NCBI GenBank assembly: GCA_025354165.1
Contig: JANXNI010000029.1
Coordinates: 124,001-188,000 of the forward strand
DNA from: Burkholderiales bacterium
GTDB taxonomy: Bacteria; Pseudomonadota; Gammaproteobacteria; Burkholderiales; Casimicrobiaceae
Direction of reading: 5' to 3'
Length of the DNA stretch: 64,000 nucleotides
Both the position numbers and the translations under genes were made by a program. The notes under the pieces were generated by a model. That model had not been told where the DNA came from, made no database searches, and saw nothing but the letters and a program-made list of their open reading frames with translations. Within the stretch, counting starts at the first letter, position 1; each line of letters opens with the position of its first letter. Of this stretch, positions 19,721-29,449 are shown piece by piece.

Positions 19721-21223
19721 ATGAATGCGAAAAGAGCCATGATCGACTTTTCCCTGAAGACTGACCATCCGTCAAACACCAAAACCGACGCGGTCGCAGT
19801 CGCGGTTCACGAGGGGCAGAAGCTCTCGTGGGCGGCGCTTGATATCGACAAAGCCAGCAAAGGCGCGCTCGCTGCGGCGCTCAAGGCGGCTGCGTTTTCT
19901 GGCCGTTGCGGCACGGTGTTGCCGTTGTTTAATCTCGCTGGAGTAAGCGCTACGCGCGTGATGGTGTACGGCGCGGGCGAAGCTAAGGATGAAAAGGCCG
20001 CGCTCGCCGCCAAAGACGCGCGCGCGTCGGGCAGAGCGCTCGCAAGTTGCGCCGTTGACCAGAGCATCGCCGAATTGACCATCTTCCCGCTCTCTGAAGC
20101 TGCCGTTGACGCCATGCAGCAAATGGTGATGGGCGTGTCCGATGCGACCTACCGCTATGACGAAACCAAAGGCACTAGCGCCAAGCCGAAACCGAGCCTG
20201 AAGCGCGTCCGCTTTGGCATGCCGGAAGATGCTGCAAAAGCGGCACCTGCAGCGCTGAAAGCCTCGGTCGCGACGATTCATGGCATGGAATACACAAAGT
20301 ATCTCGGTAACCTGCCTGCCAATCATTGCACGCCAACCCGTCTCGGCGATGAGGCTAAGAAGCTCGTCAAATCACATGGCCTGAAGGTCACCGTGATGGA
20401 TCGCAAGGCGATTGAAAAGCTTGGTATGGGTTCATTCCTGTCAGTCTCCAATGGCAGCGATGAGCCGCCACGCTTTATCGTGTTTGAATATGCGGGCGGC
20501 AAAAAAGGCGAAGCGCCGACCGTATTTGTCGGCAAGGGCGTGACCTTTGACACCGGTGGTATCTCGATCAAACCGGCCCCGGACATGGATCACATGAAGT
20601 GGGACATGTCGGGCGCGGGCACCGTGTTCGGCGTGATGAAAGCCGTCGCTGAATTGAAGCCAAAGCAGAACATAGTCGGCCTCGTAGTCGCTTGCGAAAA
20701 TCACATCAGCGGAAAAGCCACCAAGCCGGGTGACGTATTCACCAGCATGAGCGGGCAGACCATTGAAGTGCTCAACACCGACGCTGAAGGCCGCCTGATT
20801 TTGTGTGACGCGCTGACCTACGCCGAGCGTTTCAAGCCGAAAGCGGTGATTGATATCGCCACGCTCACCGGCGCATGCGTCGTCGCGCTCGGAAGCCATA
20901 ACGCTGGCCTTTTCTCGACCAGCGACAAACTCGCCGACGCGATCATCGCATCGGGCAAGAAGATGAATGACCGCTTCTGGCGCATGCCACTGGAAGAGGA
21001 TTATCAGGAAGCGCTCAACTCCAATTTTGCGGATATGGCGAACGTTGCTGGTCGCGAAGGTGGCGCAATTACGGCGGCGTGTTTCCTCTGGCGCTTCGCC
21101 AAGAAATACGACTGGGCGCATCTGGACATCGCGGGTGTGGCCTATAAGGGTTCGGGCAAAGAAAAGGGCGCATCGGGGCGGCCCGTTGCGGCTCTGGTTG
21201 ATTACGTTTTAAGCAACGAATAA
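19721..21223 (+). CDS. pepA: Leucyl aminopeptidase (M17)
   Basis: This 500-residue M17 peptidase has the metal- and substrate-binding motifs VTFDTGGISIKPAPDMDHMK and the family signature NTDAEGRLIL. It removes N-terminal residues from peptides in the cytoplasm, and in E. coli PepA also acts as a DNA-binding protein. An in-frame ATG at 19739 fits family N-termini equally well. The 205-bp region shared with lptF should contain both promoters. Confidence 0.95.
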   Translation: MNAKRAMIDFSLKTDHPSNTKTDAVAVAVHEGQKLSWAALDIDKASKGALAAALKAAAFSGRCGTVLPLFNLAGVSATRVMVYGAGEAKDEKAALAAKDARASGRALASCAVDQSIAELTIFPLSEAAVDAMQQMVMGVSDATYRYDETKGTSAKPKPSLKRVRFGMPEDAAKAAPAALKASVATIHGMEYTKYLGNLPANHCTPTRLGDEAKKLVKSHGLKVTVMDRKAIEKLGMGSFLSVSNGSDEPPRFIVFEYAGGKKGEAPTVFVGKGVTFDTGGISIKPAPDMDHMKWDMSGAGTVFGVMKAVAELKPKQNIVGLVVACENHISGKATKPGDVFTSMSGQTIEVLNTDAEGRLILCDALTYAERFKPKAVIDIATLTGACVVALGSHNAGLFSTSDKLADAIIASGKKMNDRFWRMPLEEDYQEALNSNFADMANVAGREGGAITAACFLWRFAKKYDWAHLDIAGVAYKGSGKEKGASGRPVAALVDYVLSNE

Positions 21224-21266
21224 CTTGTAGGGCGGACACCGGAAGGGGTTCCGCCACTGCCCTGAC

Positions 21267-21689
21267 GTGACGGAAATCAACTTCTACACCGCCGTCGCCA
21301 ATCCAATTGGCGCGACGGCGCGTCTGGTCGCCAAGGCCTACGCGCAAGGCCGCCGCGTGCGCGTGATCACGCCGGACGCTGCCGCCACTCAACTGCTCAA
21401 CAACATGCTTTGGGAGCACCCAGCCGAGGGCTTCCTGCCGCACGTCACGCTTTCGTCGCCGCACGCCGCTGTAACGCCCGTGATCGTCGATCATTCGATT
21501 ACGCACGAGGGCAGCAACGACGTGCTGATCAACCTGTGCGCCGAGCCGCCGCCGTTTTTCGCGCGCTTCGAGCGCATGTTTGAAATCGTCGGTCAAGATG
21601 AGACGCTGGCAACCGCCGGGCGCGAACGCTGGAAGTTCTACAAAGCACGCGGTTATCCGATGACCCACACCGTCATGAACAAGTCGTGA
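21267..21689 (+). CDS. holC: DNA polymerase III chi subunit
   Basis: This 140-residue protein with a GTG start shows the HolC pattern: TEINFYTAVANP, RVRVITPDAAATQLLNNMLW and SNDVLINLCAEPPPFFARFE. Chi links the clamp loader to single-stranded DNA-binding protein. The order pepA-holC-valS is widespread in proteobacteria and supports the call. Confidence 0.93.
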   Translation: MTEINFYTAVANPIGATARLVAKAYAQGRRVRVITPDAAATQLLNNMLWEHPAEGFLPHVTLSSPHAAVTPVIVDHSITHEGSNDVLINLCAEPPPFFARFERMFEIVGQDETLATAGRERWKFYKARGYPMTHTVMNKS

Positions 21690-21742
21690 CGTGACGCCGT
21701 TAACGCCATCAGGAACGCGGTAAGTTCGCGCATAATCAGGGC

Positions 21743-22414
21743 ATGAGTACGCCGACAGCCAAAGAACTGCTCGCCCAAGCCGACCGCCTGATGCGGCAGC
21801 GAACGCCGGAAGAGTTGCCGGTGCTCACCGACCTGGTGATTGAAGAAATCGAAATTCCCAGCCTTTCGGATCGAATGGACGAGGTCATTCCCACCCATTC
21901 GCGACCGGCGTGGATGCCATCGTTGTCGGCCGCATCGCATGCGATACCGCCCACAGCGAAACCGGCGGCAATGCAACCCGCGCCTGCGCCAATTGCGCCA
22001 GCGCAGGCTGCCGCCGCACAGTCTGAGCGGTCGCCGCCACTGTCGGAGCTGTTTGCCGGACGCTCACAACCGAAACAGGGTGCACCTTCTGCGGGGCTGA
22101 CGCCCGAAGGCCCCAATAGCCAGACAGCAATGTTCAGCGTGCGCGAAAAGTTCAATGAGCAAATGCTGGCGAAAATGGAGGAGCTGCAACACAGCGTCTT
22201 CAGCCAAGTCATGCAAAAGCTTGAAATCCAGGCGTCCGGATCACTCAAAGTGCATCTGCGCCAGACGCTTGAGCCCGTGCTGATCGGCATTGCACGCGAC
22301 CTTGCCGAGCAGGTTGCGGAGGACACGGCAGCGCAAGTGAGGCAGGTGGTTTCCGACGCGGTGGACGCAGAGATTGCTCGCCTTCGTGAGCAGTTTGCGA
22401 AGAAGCGGCTTTGA
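21743..22414 (+). CDS. Conserved hypothetical protein between holC and valS
   Basis: This 223-residue protein has three parts. There is an N-terminal acidic segment with RTPEELPVLTDLVIEE, then a long Pro/Ala-rich disordered linker (about 55-130) and a helical, probably coiled C-terminus starting VREKFNEQMLAKMEELQ. It resembles the uncharacterised proteins found at this locus in Burkholderiales (DUF2486-like, from memory). No catalytic motif or signal peptide is visible. Its function is unknown; location suggests a housekeeping or replication-linked role. Confidence 0.75.
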   Translation: MSTPTAKELLAQADRLMRQRTPEELPVLTDLVIEEIEIPSLSDRMDEVIPTHSRPAWMPSLSAASHAIPPTAKPAAMQPAPAPIAPAQAAAAQSERSPPLSELFAGRSQPKQGAPSAGLTPEGPNSQTAMFSVREKFNEQMLAKMEELQHSVFSQVMQKLEIQASGSLKVHLRQTLEPVLIGIARDLAEQVAEDTAAQVRQVVSDAVDAEIARLREQFAKKRL

Positions 22415-22442
22415 AGCCGCGCTTCGAGCCTTTTACATGGTC

Positions 22443-22556
22443 AACTTTTCGCTGAAATGGCGTTCGCTAAAGGCATAGAGCGCCATTAGTGCAATAGTCA
22501 ACTTATGGATGAATGAACGTTTAGCCCTTAATGGAGCGTCGTTGTAGCGAAAAGCT
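22443..22556. repeat. 114-bp intergenic palindrome, copy E
   Basis: The ends are AACTTTTCGCTG and TAGCGAAAAGCT, and the centre ATAGTCAACTTAT is 57 nt from each end. It starts 28 nt after the stop of the hypothetical gene, upstream of valS. Confidence 0.88.
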
Positions 22557-22633
22557 GTATTGTCGTTAAGTACAATACGAAGTCTATTTTTTGATCGTTT
22601 CGCGCCTTCACAGAAGCGCGCTCGCCTCACATC

Positions 22634-25504
22634 ATGTCCGCCCAACCTGCCCAGCCCAAACAGAGCGCCCTCGACTCGCTCTCCAAGTCCTTTGAACCGA
22701 AAGACATCGAGAAAAAGTGGTATCCGGTCTGGGAGCAAGCGGGCTATTTCAAGCCCAACGGTGACACCTCAAAACCGAGCTACACGATCCAGTTGCCGCC
22801 GCCGAACGTCACTGGCGTGCTGCACATGGGCCACGCGTTCCAGCAAACGCTGATGGACTCGCTCGTGCGCTATCACCGCATGAAGGGCGACAACACGAAC
22901 TGGGTCGTCGGCACCGATCACGCCGGTATCGCCACGCAGATCGTGGTCGAGCAACAACTGAAGGCTGAGGGCCAGACGCGGCACGATCTCGGTCGCGAAG
23001 AATTCACCAAACGCGTGTGGAAATGGAAGGAGTCTTCCGGCTCCACCATCACGCAGCAAATGCGACGCCTGGGCGCGTCCGCGAACTGGGGTTTTGCCGA
23101 CGATACACAGAGCAATCAGGGTTACTTCACGATGGATTCGCACATGTCGCAAGGCGTGGTGGAGACGTTTGTTACGCTGTTCGAGCAGGGCTTGATTTAT
23201 CGCGGCAAACGCCTCGTGCATTGGGATCCAGTGCTGCAATCAGCGGTGTCCGATCTTGAGGTGGAATCGGTCGAGCGCGACGGCTTCATGTGGCACATCC
23301 TGTATCCGTTTTCTGACGGCCCGCAGCTTGATGCTGACGGCAATCCGATGGCCGGAATGCACATCGCGACCACGCGTCCAGAAACGATGCTCGCCGACGG
23401 CGCGCTCGCCGTGCATCCCGAGGACGAGCGCTACAAACATCTCGTCGGCAAGATGGTTGACTTGCCGCTTTGTGATCGCAAAATCCCGATCATTGCGGAT
23501 GATTTTGTAGATCGTGAATTCGGCTCAGGATGCGTCAAGATCACCGGTGCGCACGACTTCAACGACTATGCCTGCGCATTGCGTCACAACATTCCGCTCA
23601 TCACGATCTTCACACTGGACGCGAAGATCAACGAGAACGGCCCGAAACAATACTGGGGCCTTGATCGTTTTGAGTGCCGCAAAGTCGTGCTCAAAGACCT
23701 CGAAGCGCAGGGCTTTTTGCAGAAGGCAGTGCCGCACAAGAGCATGGTGCCAGTGTGTGAACGCACAGGTCAGATCGTGGAGCCGATGCTCACCGATCAG
23801 TGGTTCGTCGCCATGAGCAAAGCCACGCCGAAACATGCGGGCGGGCTAGCTGGTCGCGCGCTCGATGCGGTGAAAAACGGTGACGTCAAATTCTTCCCTG
23901 AGCACTGGACGAGCACCTACAACCACTGGCTCGGCAACATTCAGGACTGGTGCGTTTCGCGTCAGCTGTGGTGGGGCCATCAGATCCCGGCCTGGTACGA
24001 CGCTGACGGAAAAATTTACGTTGCACGCACCGAAGAGGAGGCGCTCAAGCAAAGCGGCGGAAAACCGCTCACGCGCGATCCGGATGTACTCGATACGTGG
24101 TTCAGCTCGGCGCTCGTGTGCCACACGACGCTTGGCTGGCCCGATGAGGTTCGCTTTGAAAAAGACAGCGTATATCTGCCGAGCAATGTGCTCGTGACCG
24201 GCAACGACATCATCTTCTTCTGGGTCGCCCGAATGGTGATGATGACGTTGCACTTCACCGACAAAGTACCGTTCAGAGACGTCTACATCAACGCGATGGT
24301 GCGCGACGCCGAAGGCACCAAGATGAGCAAATCAAAGGGCAACGTGCTTGACCCGATTGATCTGCTGGACGGTATCGCGCTCGAACCGTTGGTCGAGAAA
24401 TCCACCAAAGGGTTGATGCTCGCCAGTCATCGCGAAAAAGCCGAGAAGTACATTCGCAAAAACTTCGCGAATGGCATCACGCCGTATGGTGCGGACGCTG
24501 TGCGTTTCACCTTCGCGTCGCTCTGCACGATGTCGATGACGCTCAATTTCGACTTGAGTCGCTGCGAGGGCTATCGCAACTTCTGCAACAAGCTGTGGAA
24601 CGCTACGCGCTTCGTGTTGATGAATGTGGAAGGCAAGGATTGCGGCATCACCGGTGACGCACCGATGACGCTCTCCTTCGTGGACAAATGGCTGCTCGGT
24701 CGCCTGCAATTCGCCAAGAAGGACATCGCTGAAGGCTTCGATACCTACCGCTTCGACTTCGCCGCAAAAGCGCTCTACGAATTCGTGTGGGACGAATATT
24801 GCGACTGGTACGTCGAATGCGCGAAAGTGCAAATCGCCGAAGCGGAAAAAGCAGGCGATCACGCCTCCGCTCGCGCCACGCGCAGCGTGCTCGTGCGCGA
24901 GCTGGAAGCCACGCTGCGTCTCGCGCATCCGATCATGCCGTTTGTCACTGAAGAGCTTTGGCAGACCGTTGCGCCGATTGCTGGAAAATCAGGCGCGTCG
25001 ATTTGCACGCAACCTTTCCCGAAGTTCGGCGCAGATCGTGTGAACGCCGAAGCCAACGCGACGATGACGCTGCTCAAGCAGATCGTCACATCGTGTCGCA
25101 CGCTACGCAGCGAAATGAAGATTTCTCCCGCCGAACGCGTGCCGCTGATTTGTACTGGCGACGCAGCCACGCTCAAGGAATTTGCGCCGTACATCGTCGC
25201 ACTCGGCAAACTCTCCGAACTGCGCATCGTCGACACGCTGCCAGGCACCGACGCGCCGGTGCAAATCGTCGGTGACTTCAAGCTCATGCTCGAAGTCAAA
25301 ATTGATCCGGTGCAGGAACGCGCGCGGCTCGACAAAGAGATTTTGCGATTGGCGGGTGAAGTGACTAAGGCGGAAGCGAAATTGGGTAATCCAGCGTTCG
25401 CCGATAAGGCACCGCCTCCAGTTGTTGCCCAAGAACGCGAGCGACTGTCGGGGTTTGTCTCGACACTGGAAAAAGTCACGGCACAACGGAAGAACTTGGG
25501 GTAG
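22634..25504 (+). CDS. valS: Valyl-tRNA synthetase
   Basis: This 956-residue class Ia synthetase has the HIGH-type motif [16 protein letters not shown] near residue 55 and the KMSKS motif [14 protein letters not shown] near residue 560. An editing domain lies between them, and a C-terminal coiled coil ([20 protein letters not shown]) binds tRNA. Full length for the bacterial family. Confidence 0.97.
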   Translation: MSAQPAQPKQSALDSLSKSFEPKDIEKKWYPVWEQAGYFKPNGDTSKPSYTIQLPPPNVTGVLHMGHAFQQTLMDSLVRYHRMKGDNTNWVVGTDHAGIATQIVVEQQLKAEGQTRHDLGREEFTKRVWKWKESSGSTITQQMRRLGASANWGFADDTQSNQGYFTMDSHMSQGVVETFVTLFEQGLIYRGKRLVHWDPVLQSAVSDLEVESVERDGFMWHILYPFSDGPQLDADGNPMAGMHIATTRPETMLADGALAVHPEDERYKHLVGKMVDLPLCDRKIPIIADDFVDREFGSGCVKITGAHDFNDYACALRHNIPLITIFTLDAKINENGPKQYWGLDRFECRKVVLKDLEAQGFLQKAVPHKSMVPVCERTGQIVEPMLTDQWFVAMSKATPKHAGGLAGRALDAVKNGDVKFFPEHWTSTYNHWLGNIQDWCVSRQLWWGHQIPAWYDADGKIYVARTEEEALKQSGGKPLTRDPDVLDTWFSSALVCHTTLGWPDEVRFEKDSVYLPSNVLVTGNDIIFFWVARMVMMTLHFTDKVPFRDVYINAMVRDAEGTKMSKSKGNVLDPIDLLDGIALEPLVEKSTKGLMLASHREKAEKYIRKNFANGITPYGADAVRFTFASLCTMSMTLNFDLSRCEGYRNFCNKLWNATRFVLMNVEGKDCGITGDAPMTLSFVDKWLLGRLQFAKKDIAEGFDTYRFDFAAKALYEFVWDEYCDWYVECAKVQIAEAEKAGDHASARATRSVLVRELEATLRLAHPIMPFVTEELWQTVAPIAGKSGASICTQPFPKFGADRVNAEANATMTLLKQIVTSCRTLRSEMKISPAERVPLICTGDAATLKEFAPYIVALGKLSELRIVDTLPGTDAPVQIVGDFKLMLEVKIDPVQERARLDKEILRLAGEVTKAEAKLGNPAFADKAPPPVVAQERERLSGFVSTLEKVTAQRKNLG

Positions 25505-25512
25505 CTGTTGCA

Positions 25513-26472
25513 ATGAATAGAAGCACTAGCAAGCTCCCCCACTGGGCGGGAGGAGGTCCGAATGGCGCGCTCAAATTTTTTGCGCTCTCCCTCTCAGGCA
25601 GCGTCACCCCAGATCGCCTCGCCGCAGGCGCGGCTCGCGTCACCGAACTAGGCGCAACTGTGTCGTCGCCTGATGCAGCCACAGCCGCGTGGCGCTACTT
25701 CGCTGGCACCGACGACGAGCGATTAGTCGCGCTGGACGCATCGCTAAAAAGCGATGCCGACATCGTCATGTTCACACGCGGCGGTTACGGCCTTTCGCGC
25801 CTCTTGCACCGCATCGATTGGCACGCCATCGCGGCATCAAAAAAAATATTCTGCGGCTATAGCGACGTCACCGCATTCAATCTGGCTGCGCTCGCGGAGG
25901 CAAACTTCGTCACCTTCTCCGGCCCGATGCTCGCCAGCGATTTTGCGCAAACCGATGACATCCCAGCTCGCGATTTCACGGAGGCAAATTTCTTCGGATT
26001 GCTGCGCGGCGAAACGTACGCGTATCTCGAATGTGTGAGCGACATCGCGGCCTCCGCGCAGACGATCAACGGCACGCTCTGGGGCACCAACCTCGCGATG
26101 ATCGCGAACCTCGTTGGTACGCCGCACATGCCACAAATCGACGATGGCATCCTGGTACTTGAAGACGTCGCCGAAGCGCCCTATCGTGTCGAACGAATGT
26201 TCTGGCAGTTGAAGCACGCAGGCATCCTCGACAAGCAACGCGCCATCATCCTCGCTGAGTTCTCTGACTGCGAACCCACCAATGGCATGCGCTATCCGTA
26301 CAGCATGGCGGAGGCGATTGAGACGCTGCGCGAAATCGCACCGTGCCCGGTGCTGACAGGCTTTCCGTTCGGACACATTCCAGCAAAGGTGACGCTACCG
26401 ATAGGCGCGCCAGCCAGCGTCGCGATTGACGGTGCGCGTTACGTGCTCTCGGTGTGCGACTATCTGAGGTAG
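25513..26472 (+). CDS. ldcA: LD-carboxypeptidase (S66, LdcA-like)
   Basis: This protein of about 319 residues has the S66 motifs TRGGYGLSRLLHRIDW, the probable nucleophile serine in KIFCGYSDVTAF, Glu in LVLEDVAEAPYRVERM and the C-terminal FPFGHIPAKVTLPIG with the catalytic His. The family trims the terminal D-Ala of muropeptide tetrapeptides during cell-wall recycling. The first 18 residues look non-homologous, so the true start may be slightly downstream. It begins 8 nt after valS. Confidence 0.9.
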   Translation: MNRSTSKLPHWAGGGPNGALKFFALSLSGSVTPDRLAAGAARVTELGATVSSPDAATAAWRYFAGTDDERLVALDASLKSDADIVMFTRGGYGLSRLLHRIDWHAIAASKKIFCGYSDVTAFNLAALAEANFVTFSGPMLASDFAQTDDIPARDFTEANFFGLLRGETYAYLECVSDIAASAQTINGTLWGTNLAMIANLVGTPHMPQIDDGILVLEDVAEAPYRVERMFWQLKHAGILDKQRAIILAEFSDCEPTNGMRYPYSMAEAIETLREIAPCPVLTGFPFGHIPAKVTLPIGAPASVAIDGARYVLSVCDYLR

Positions 26473-26478
26473 CTGCGC

Positions 26479-26566
26479 GGTGCGCACCGGGTCGGAGTGC
26501 GCGCCCTGTTGGCAACTATCAGCGCATGGAAGTTACGAAACCAGGGCGCGCACTTGGGTGCGCACC
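26479..26566. repeat. Nested inverted repeat between convergent genes
   Basis: GTGCGCGCCCTG (26497) pairs with CAGGGCGCGCAC (26542), and flanking copies of GGTGCGCACC extend the structure. It could end transcription of ldcA and of the convergent acetyltransferase, although no T-tract is present. Confidence 0.6.
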
Positions 26567-26573
26567 ATACTCA

Positions 26574-27128
26574 CTATAAAGTAATGCGATACCGTAACCC
26601 CGGCGTGCTGCTAAATTGCGCGGGCTTGGTGAAGTGCTCTACAAGTACGCCTCCGTTTGCCTCAATAACGCGTTGCGACGCCACGTTGTCCGGGTCGGTC
26701 GTGATCTCTACGTACGGCAAACCCACTTCGCGCGCCTCGGGCAACAACTGCTTCAGCGCGCTCGTCGCATAGCCCAATCGACGCTTCCACGGCACTACGG
26801 CGTAGCCGATATGGCCGAGCACATGCGGCGGCAGATCAGGTGTGCCGGGCTGCCAGCGCAGGCTGATGCTGCCGCAAAATTCGCCATCCCACATCCATCG
26901 ATGAAAACCCGGAATGCGCTTCATCTGCGTGCCATCGGGCAGTGTTACTAGCGGGCCTTTCGCCTCACGATCTTCGAGGGTCGCGAGGTAGGCGTCTGCG
27001 TCGGCTTCGAGGCGAGCGAGCATCTCGCGCGCAGCAACCGAGCCACGAAGATTATCGGGCGACCAGCCTTGCTCTAGGGCGGCTTTGTAGCTGGGAAATT
27101 CTTTGACAGTTGGACGGAGGATTTGCAT
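26574..27128 (-). CDS. GNAT-family N-acetyltransferase
   Basis: This 184-residue protein has the acetyl-CoA-binding region IGYAVVPWKRRLGYATSALK and the following EITTDPDNVASQRVIEANGG, both standard GNAT motifs. I chose the ATG that begins MQILRPT; an upstream extension is not family-like. The substrate is unknown. It faces ldcA and is probably a stand-alone gene. Confidence 0.88.
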   Translation of the reverse strand: MQILRPTVKEFPSYKAALEQGWSPDNLRGSVAAREMLARLEADADAYLATLEDREAKGPLVTLPDGTQMKRIPGFHRWMWDGEFCGSISLRWQPGTPDLPPHVLGHIGYAVVPWKRRLGYATSALKQLLPEAREVGLPYVEITTDPDNVASQRVIEANGGVLVEHFTKPAQFSSTPGLRYRITL

Positions 27129-27223
27129 TCGGCTTCGGAGGTAGTGCGCTAAAGGAAACCTGTCATCAAGGAATGCTTTCGGCGGCCGCACTAGGTGAAA
27201 AAGCTAGCGTCTCGCCCTTCGCG

Positions 27224-27460
27224 CTAGAAGCGACCATCGTCGCGCCTTTGGATTTTTCTCCACATTTCTCTCGCAACCGCGCACGCGTCACTGGGGGCGA
27301 TCATCACCCACGTAACAAACGCCACAACATAAGGCGCGACGAATCCAACAAACGCAAGCAATGGTATTTGCCATGGTGGGGCGATTCCTGTTAAGAACCG
27401 CCAACTCGCCAACGCGAACGATAGCGCAGCTAGCATAGTCGCAAATATTCTGATGGACAC
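27224..27460 (-). CDS. Small two-helix membrane protein, unknown
   Basis: Its GTG start overlaps the stop of the upstream GNAT gene by 1 nt (TAGTG). The 78-residue product has two likely membrane helices, around MLAALSFALASWRFL and IPLLAFVGFVAPYVVAFVTW, and a basic C-terminus. Overlap and hydrophobicity support a real gene. I recognise no family. Confidence 0.5.
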   Translation of the reverse strand: MSIRIFATMLAALSFALASWRFLTGIAPPWQIPLLAFVGFVAPYVVAFVTWVMIAPSDACAVAREMWRKIQRRDDGRF

Positions 27461-27951
27461 TAATTCGACTCCCGTTGAGCCAACCCCACCAGCGCATCCC
27501 CCGTCGCCCGCACGATCCGCCACTCCGGCATCACCTTCGCGCCCATCGCTTCGTAGAACTCAATCGACGGTGTGTTCCAGTCGAGCACGCTCCATTCGAA
27601 TCTTCCGCAGTTGCGCTCTACCGCGATTTGCGCGAGGCGGACTAGCAGCGCTTTGCCGTAGCCTTTGCCGCGGCATTCGGGTTTGACATAGAGGTCTTCG
27701 AGGTACAGACCTTTGCGACCGAGGAAGGTGGAGAAGTTGTGGAAGAAGAGAGCGAAGCCGACGGCGTGCTCGCCCTCCTTCGCGACGATGCATTCGATCA
27801 CCGCACCTTTATCGAATAGCTCGCGCTCGAAGTCAGCGGGTGTGCTGACCATCAGGTGTTCAAGCTTTTCGTAGACGGCGAGTTCTCGCACGAGAGTGTG
27901 GATGGCGGGCGCGTCGGCGCGGCTGGCGGGGCGAATGGTGAAGGTGGTCAT
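27460..27951 (-). CDS. GNAT-family acetyltransferase, diamine/SAT-like
   Basis: This 163-residue protein starts MTTFTIRPASRADAPAIHTL and has LYLEDLYVKPECRGKGYGKA, then WSVLDWNTPSIEFYEAMGA. This is the pattern of spermidine/diamine-type GNAT enzymes that also acetylate thialysine. The acyl acceptor is not determined by sequence. It is translationally coupled to the small membrane protein downstream. Confidence 0.9.
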   Translation of the reverse strand: MTTFTIRPASRADAPAIHTLVRELAVYEKLEHLMVSTPADFERELFDKGAVIECIVAKEGEHAVGFALFFHNFSTFLGRKGLYLEDLYVKPECRGKGYGKALLVRLAQIAVERNCGRFEWSVLDWNTPSIEFYEAMGAKVMPEWRIVRATGDALVGLAQRESN

Positions 27952-27984
27952 GCGATTAATTATCGCTGTTGCGGCGCAGGCTTG

Positions 27985-28084
27985 GCCCCTCTGCGTTGAG
28001 GGGAGAGGGTGCCGTTGCTTCAGGAAAGATAGTTGCTTATGCGACCGCCCCCCTCACCCAAGCCCTCTCCCGCGAGGGGAGAGG
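27985..28084. repeat. CCCTCTCCC-type intergenic repeat
   Basis: Two short stem-loops, CCCCTC-TGCGTTG-AGGGGAGAGGG and CCCTCTCCCGCGAGGGGAGAGG, lie in the 305-bp gap before the fasciclin gene. A shorter relative occurs at 31928-31951. Such repeats are common between proteobacterial genes. Confidence 0.6.
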
Positions 28085-28256
28085 GGACAAGAACAGAGTC
28101 GAGTCATTCGCGAACGCGCACATGAATGCGCACGCTCGCATCCGGAAGAGCACGCGCACCCGGAAAAAACCAGATGACATCGACATGCGTAAGGCTCCCC
28201 ATCGCTGGAATCAATGGTTGGTTCCGGTTGTTCAAATGCTTAAAAGTGGAGTCTTC

Positions 28257-28811
28257 ATGCAGATCAAACAGAAAATTTCTATGCTGGTTGCGGCGCTTGC
28301 GTTGTCGGCCGTTACCGCGCCCGCGTTCGCCCAGGTAATGGTCGGTGGCGCGCAGATGTTTCCCTCAAAGGACATCATCGACAACGCCGTGAACTCGAAA
28401 GATCACACGACGCTGGTCGCGGCAGTTAAAGCCGCCGGCCTGGTCGAAACGCTCAAGGGCGCCGGCCCATTTACCGTGTTCGCGCCGACCAATGAAGCGT
28501 TCGCCGCACTGCCAGCAGGCACGGTGGACACGTTGCTGAAACCGGAGAACAAGGCAACGCTGACTGGTATCCTGACCTATCACGTTGTGGCCGGAAAAAT
28601 GGACGCGGCTGCGCTATCCAAAGCGATTGCCGATGGCAAAGGCAAGGCGATGATCAAGACCGTTGCCGGTGGCACCTTGACCGCCATGAAGTCGAGCACC
28701 GGTATTACTGTGACCGACGAAAAGGGCGGCTCGGCAAAAGTGACCGTCGCTGATGTTTATCAGTCGAACGGTGTGATTCACGTCGTGGACAAGGTACTTC
28801 TGCCGAAGTAA
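28257..28811 (+). CDS. Secreted fasciclin-domain (FAS1) protein
   Basis: This 184-residue protein has a signal peptide ending TAPAFAQ and one FAS1 domain. The domain has [20 protein letters not shown] and [14 protein letters not shown], ending [15 protein letters not shown]1 domains mediate adhesion or matrix contacts. The ATG at 28257 (GTGGAG upstream) begins the signal peptide; a longer in-frame reading includes the repeat region and is wrong. A terminator follows 48 nt after the stop. Confidence 0.92.
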   Translation: MQIKQKISMLVAALALSAVTAPAFAQVMVGGAQMFPSKDIIDNAVNSKDHTTLVAAVKAAGLVETLKGAGPFTVFAPTNEAFAALPAGTVDTLLKPENKATLTGILTYHVVAGKMDAAALSKAIADGKGKAMIKTVAGGTLTAMKSSTGITVTDEKGGSAKVTVADVYQSNGVIHVVDKVLLPK

Positions 28812-28859
28812 TTCTTGTCACTCGTGCGCTAACGAGCGCTCAACAAAGTCTCTCCCCCT

Positions 28860-28896
28860 CGGCGGCTGCTACCCACAGTCGCCGTTTTTTGTTTTT
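28860..28896 (+). terminator. Intrinsic terminator after the fasciclin gene
   Basis: A 9-bp stem with one G-T wobble (CGGCGGCTG / CAGTCGCCG) and a 7-nt loop is followed by TTTTTTGTTTTTT. Confidence 0.88.
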
Positions 28897-28960
28897 TGGG
28901 GCGAGAGTTGGCAGGCGAATTGAGCGGGAGCGCTGCGCAGGTTGCCGTATGCGGCGAGCG

Positions 28961-29449
28961 TTACGCGCGATCCTGCCTTATTTCGGCGGCTATCGCGCCG
29001 CAAATGCGCAGCAGATCATTCGGGTCAATCGCGAACATGGCGTGCGGCGTTCCGCCTGCGGGGAAGACTTGATCGAATTTCAGCAGGTCAACGTCCAGCA
29101 GGATTGCGCCAGGATTGGCGTGCGCGATGGGGGGCACGCCGCCGATGGCGAAACCGGTTTGCTCGCGCACGAATGCGGCGTCTGCCTTTGCGAGTTTGTC
29201 GCCAAGAATGGCGGCTACTTTCTTCTCATCGACGCGGTTGGCACCGCTGGTGATGACGAGCACCGATTTGCCGGTGATGGCGCTTTTGAAGATGATGCTT
29301 TTCGCAATTTGCGCTATGTCGCAGCGCAGTAGCAGGGCGGCTTCTGCTGCGGTACGACCGGGGTTTTCGTGTTCGACGACTACTGCGGTACTGCCGAGCG
29401 CAACGAGCGCGTCCTGCACCTTTTGCGCAGAGGACGACAACGCCAGCAT
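28961..29449 (-). CDS. YbaK/ProX-type aminoacyl-tRNA deacylase
   Basis: This 162-residue protein has the YbaK-family core: RCDIAQIAKSIIFKS with the conserved lysine, TSGANRVDEKK and TGFAIGGVPPIAH. Members hydrolyse mischarged tRNAs such as Cys- or Ala-tRNA(Pro). The ATG overlaps the TAA of the upstream helicase gene by 1 nt (TAATG), so the two are co-translated. Which mischarged tRNA it edits is unknown. Confidence 0.9.
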   Translation of the reverse strand: MLALSSSAQKVQDALVALGSTAVVVEHENPGRTAAEAALLLRCDIAQIAKSIIFKSAITGKSVLVITSGANRVDEKKVAAILGDKLAKADAAFVREQTGFAIGGVPPIAHANPGAILLDVDLLKFDQVFPAGGTPHAMFAIDPNDLLRICGAIAAEIRQDRA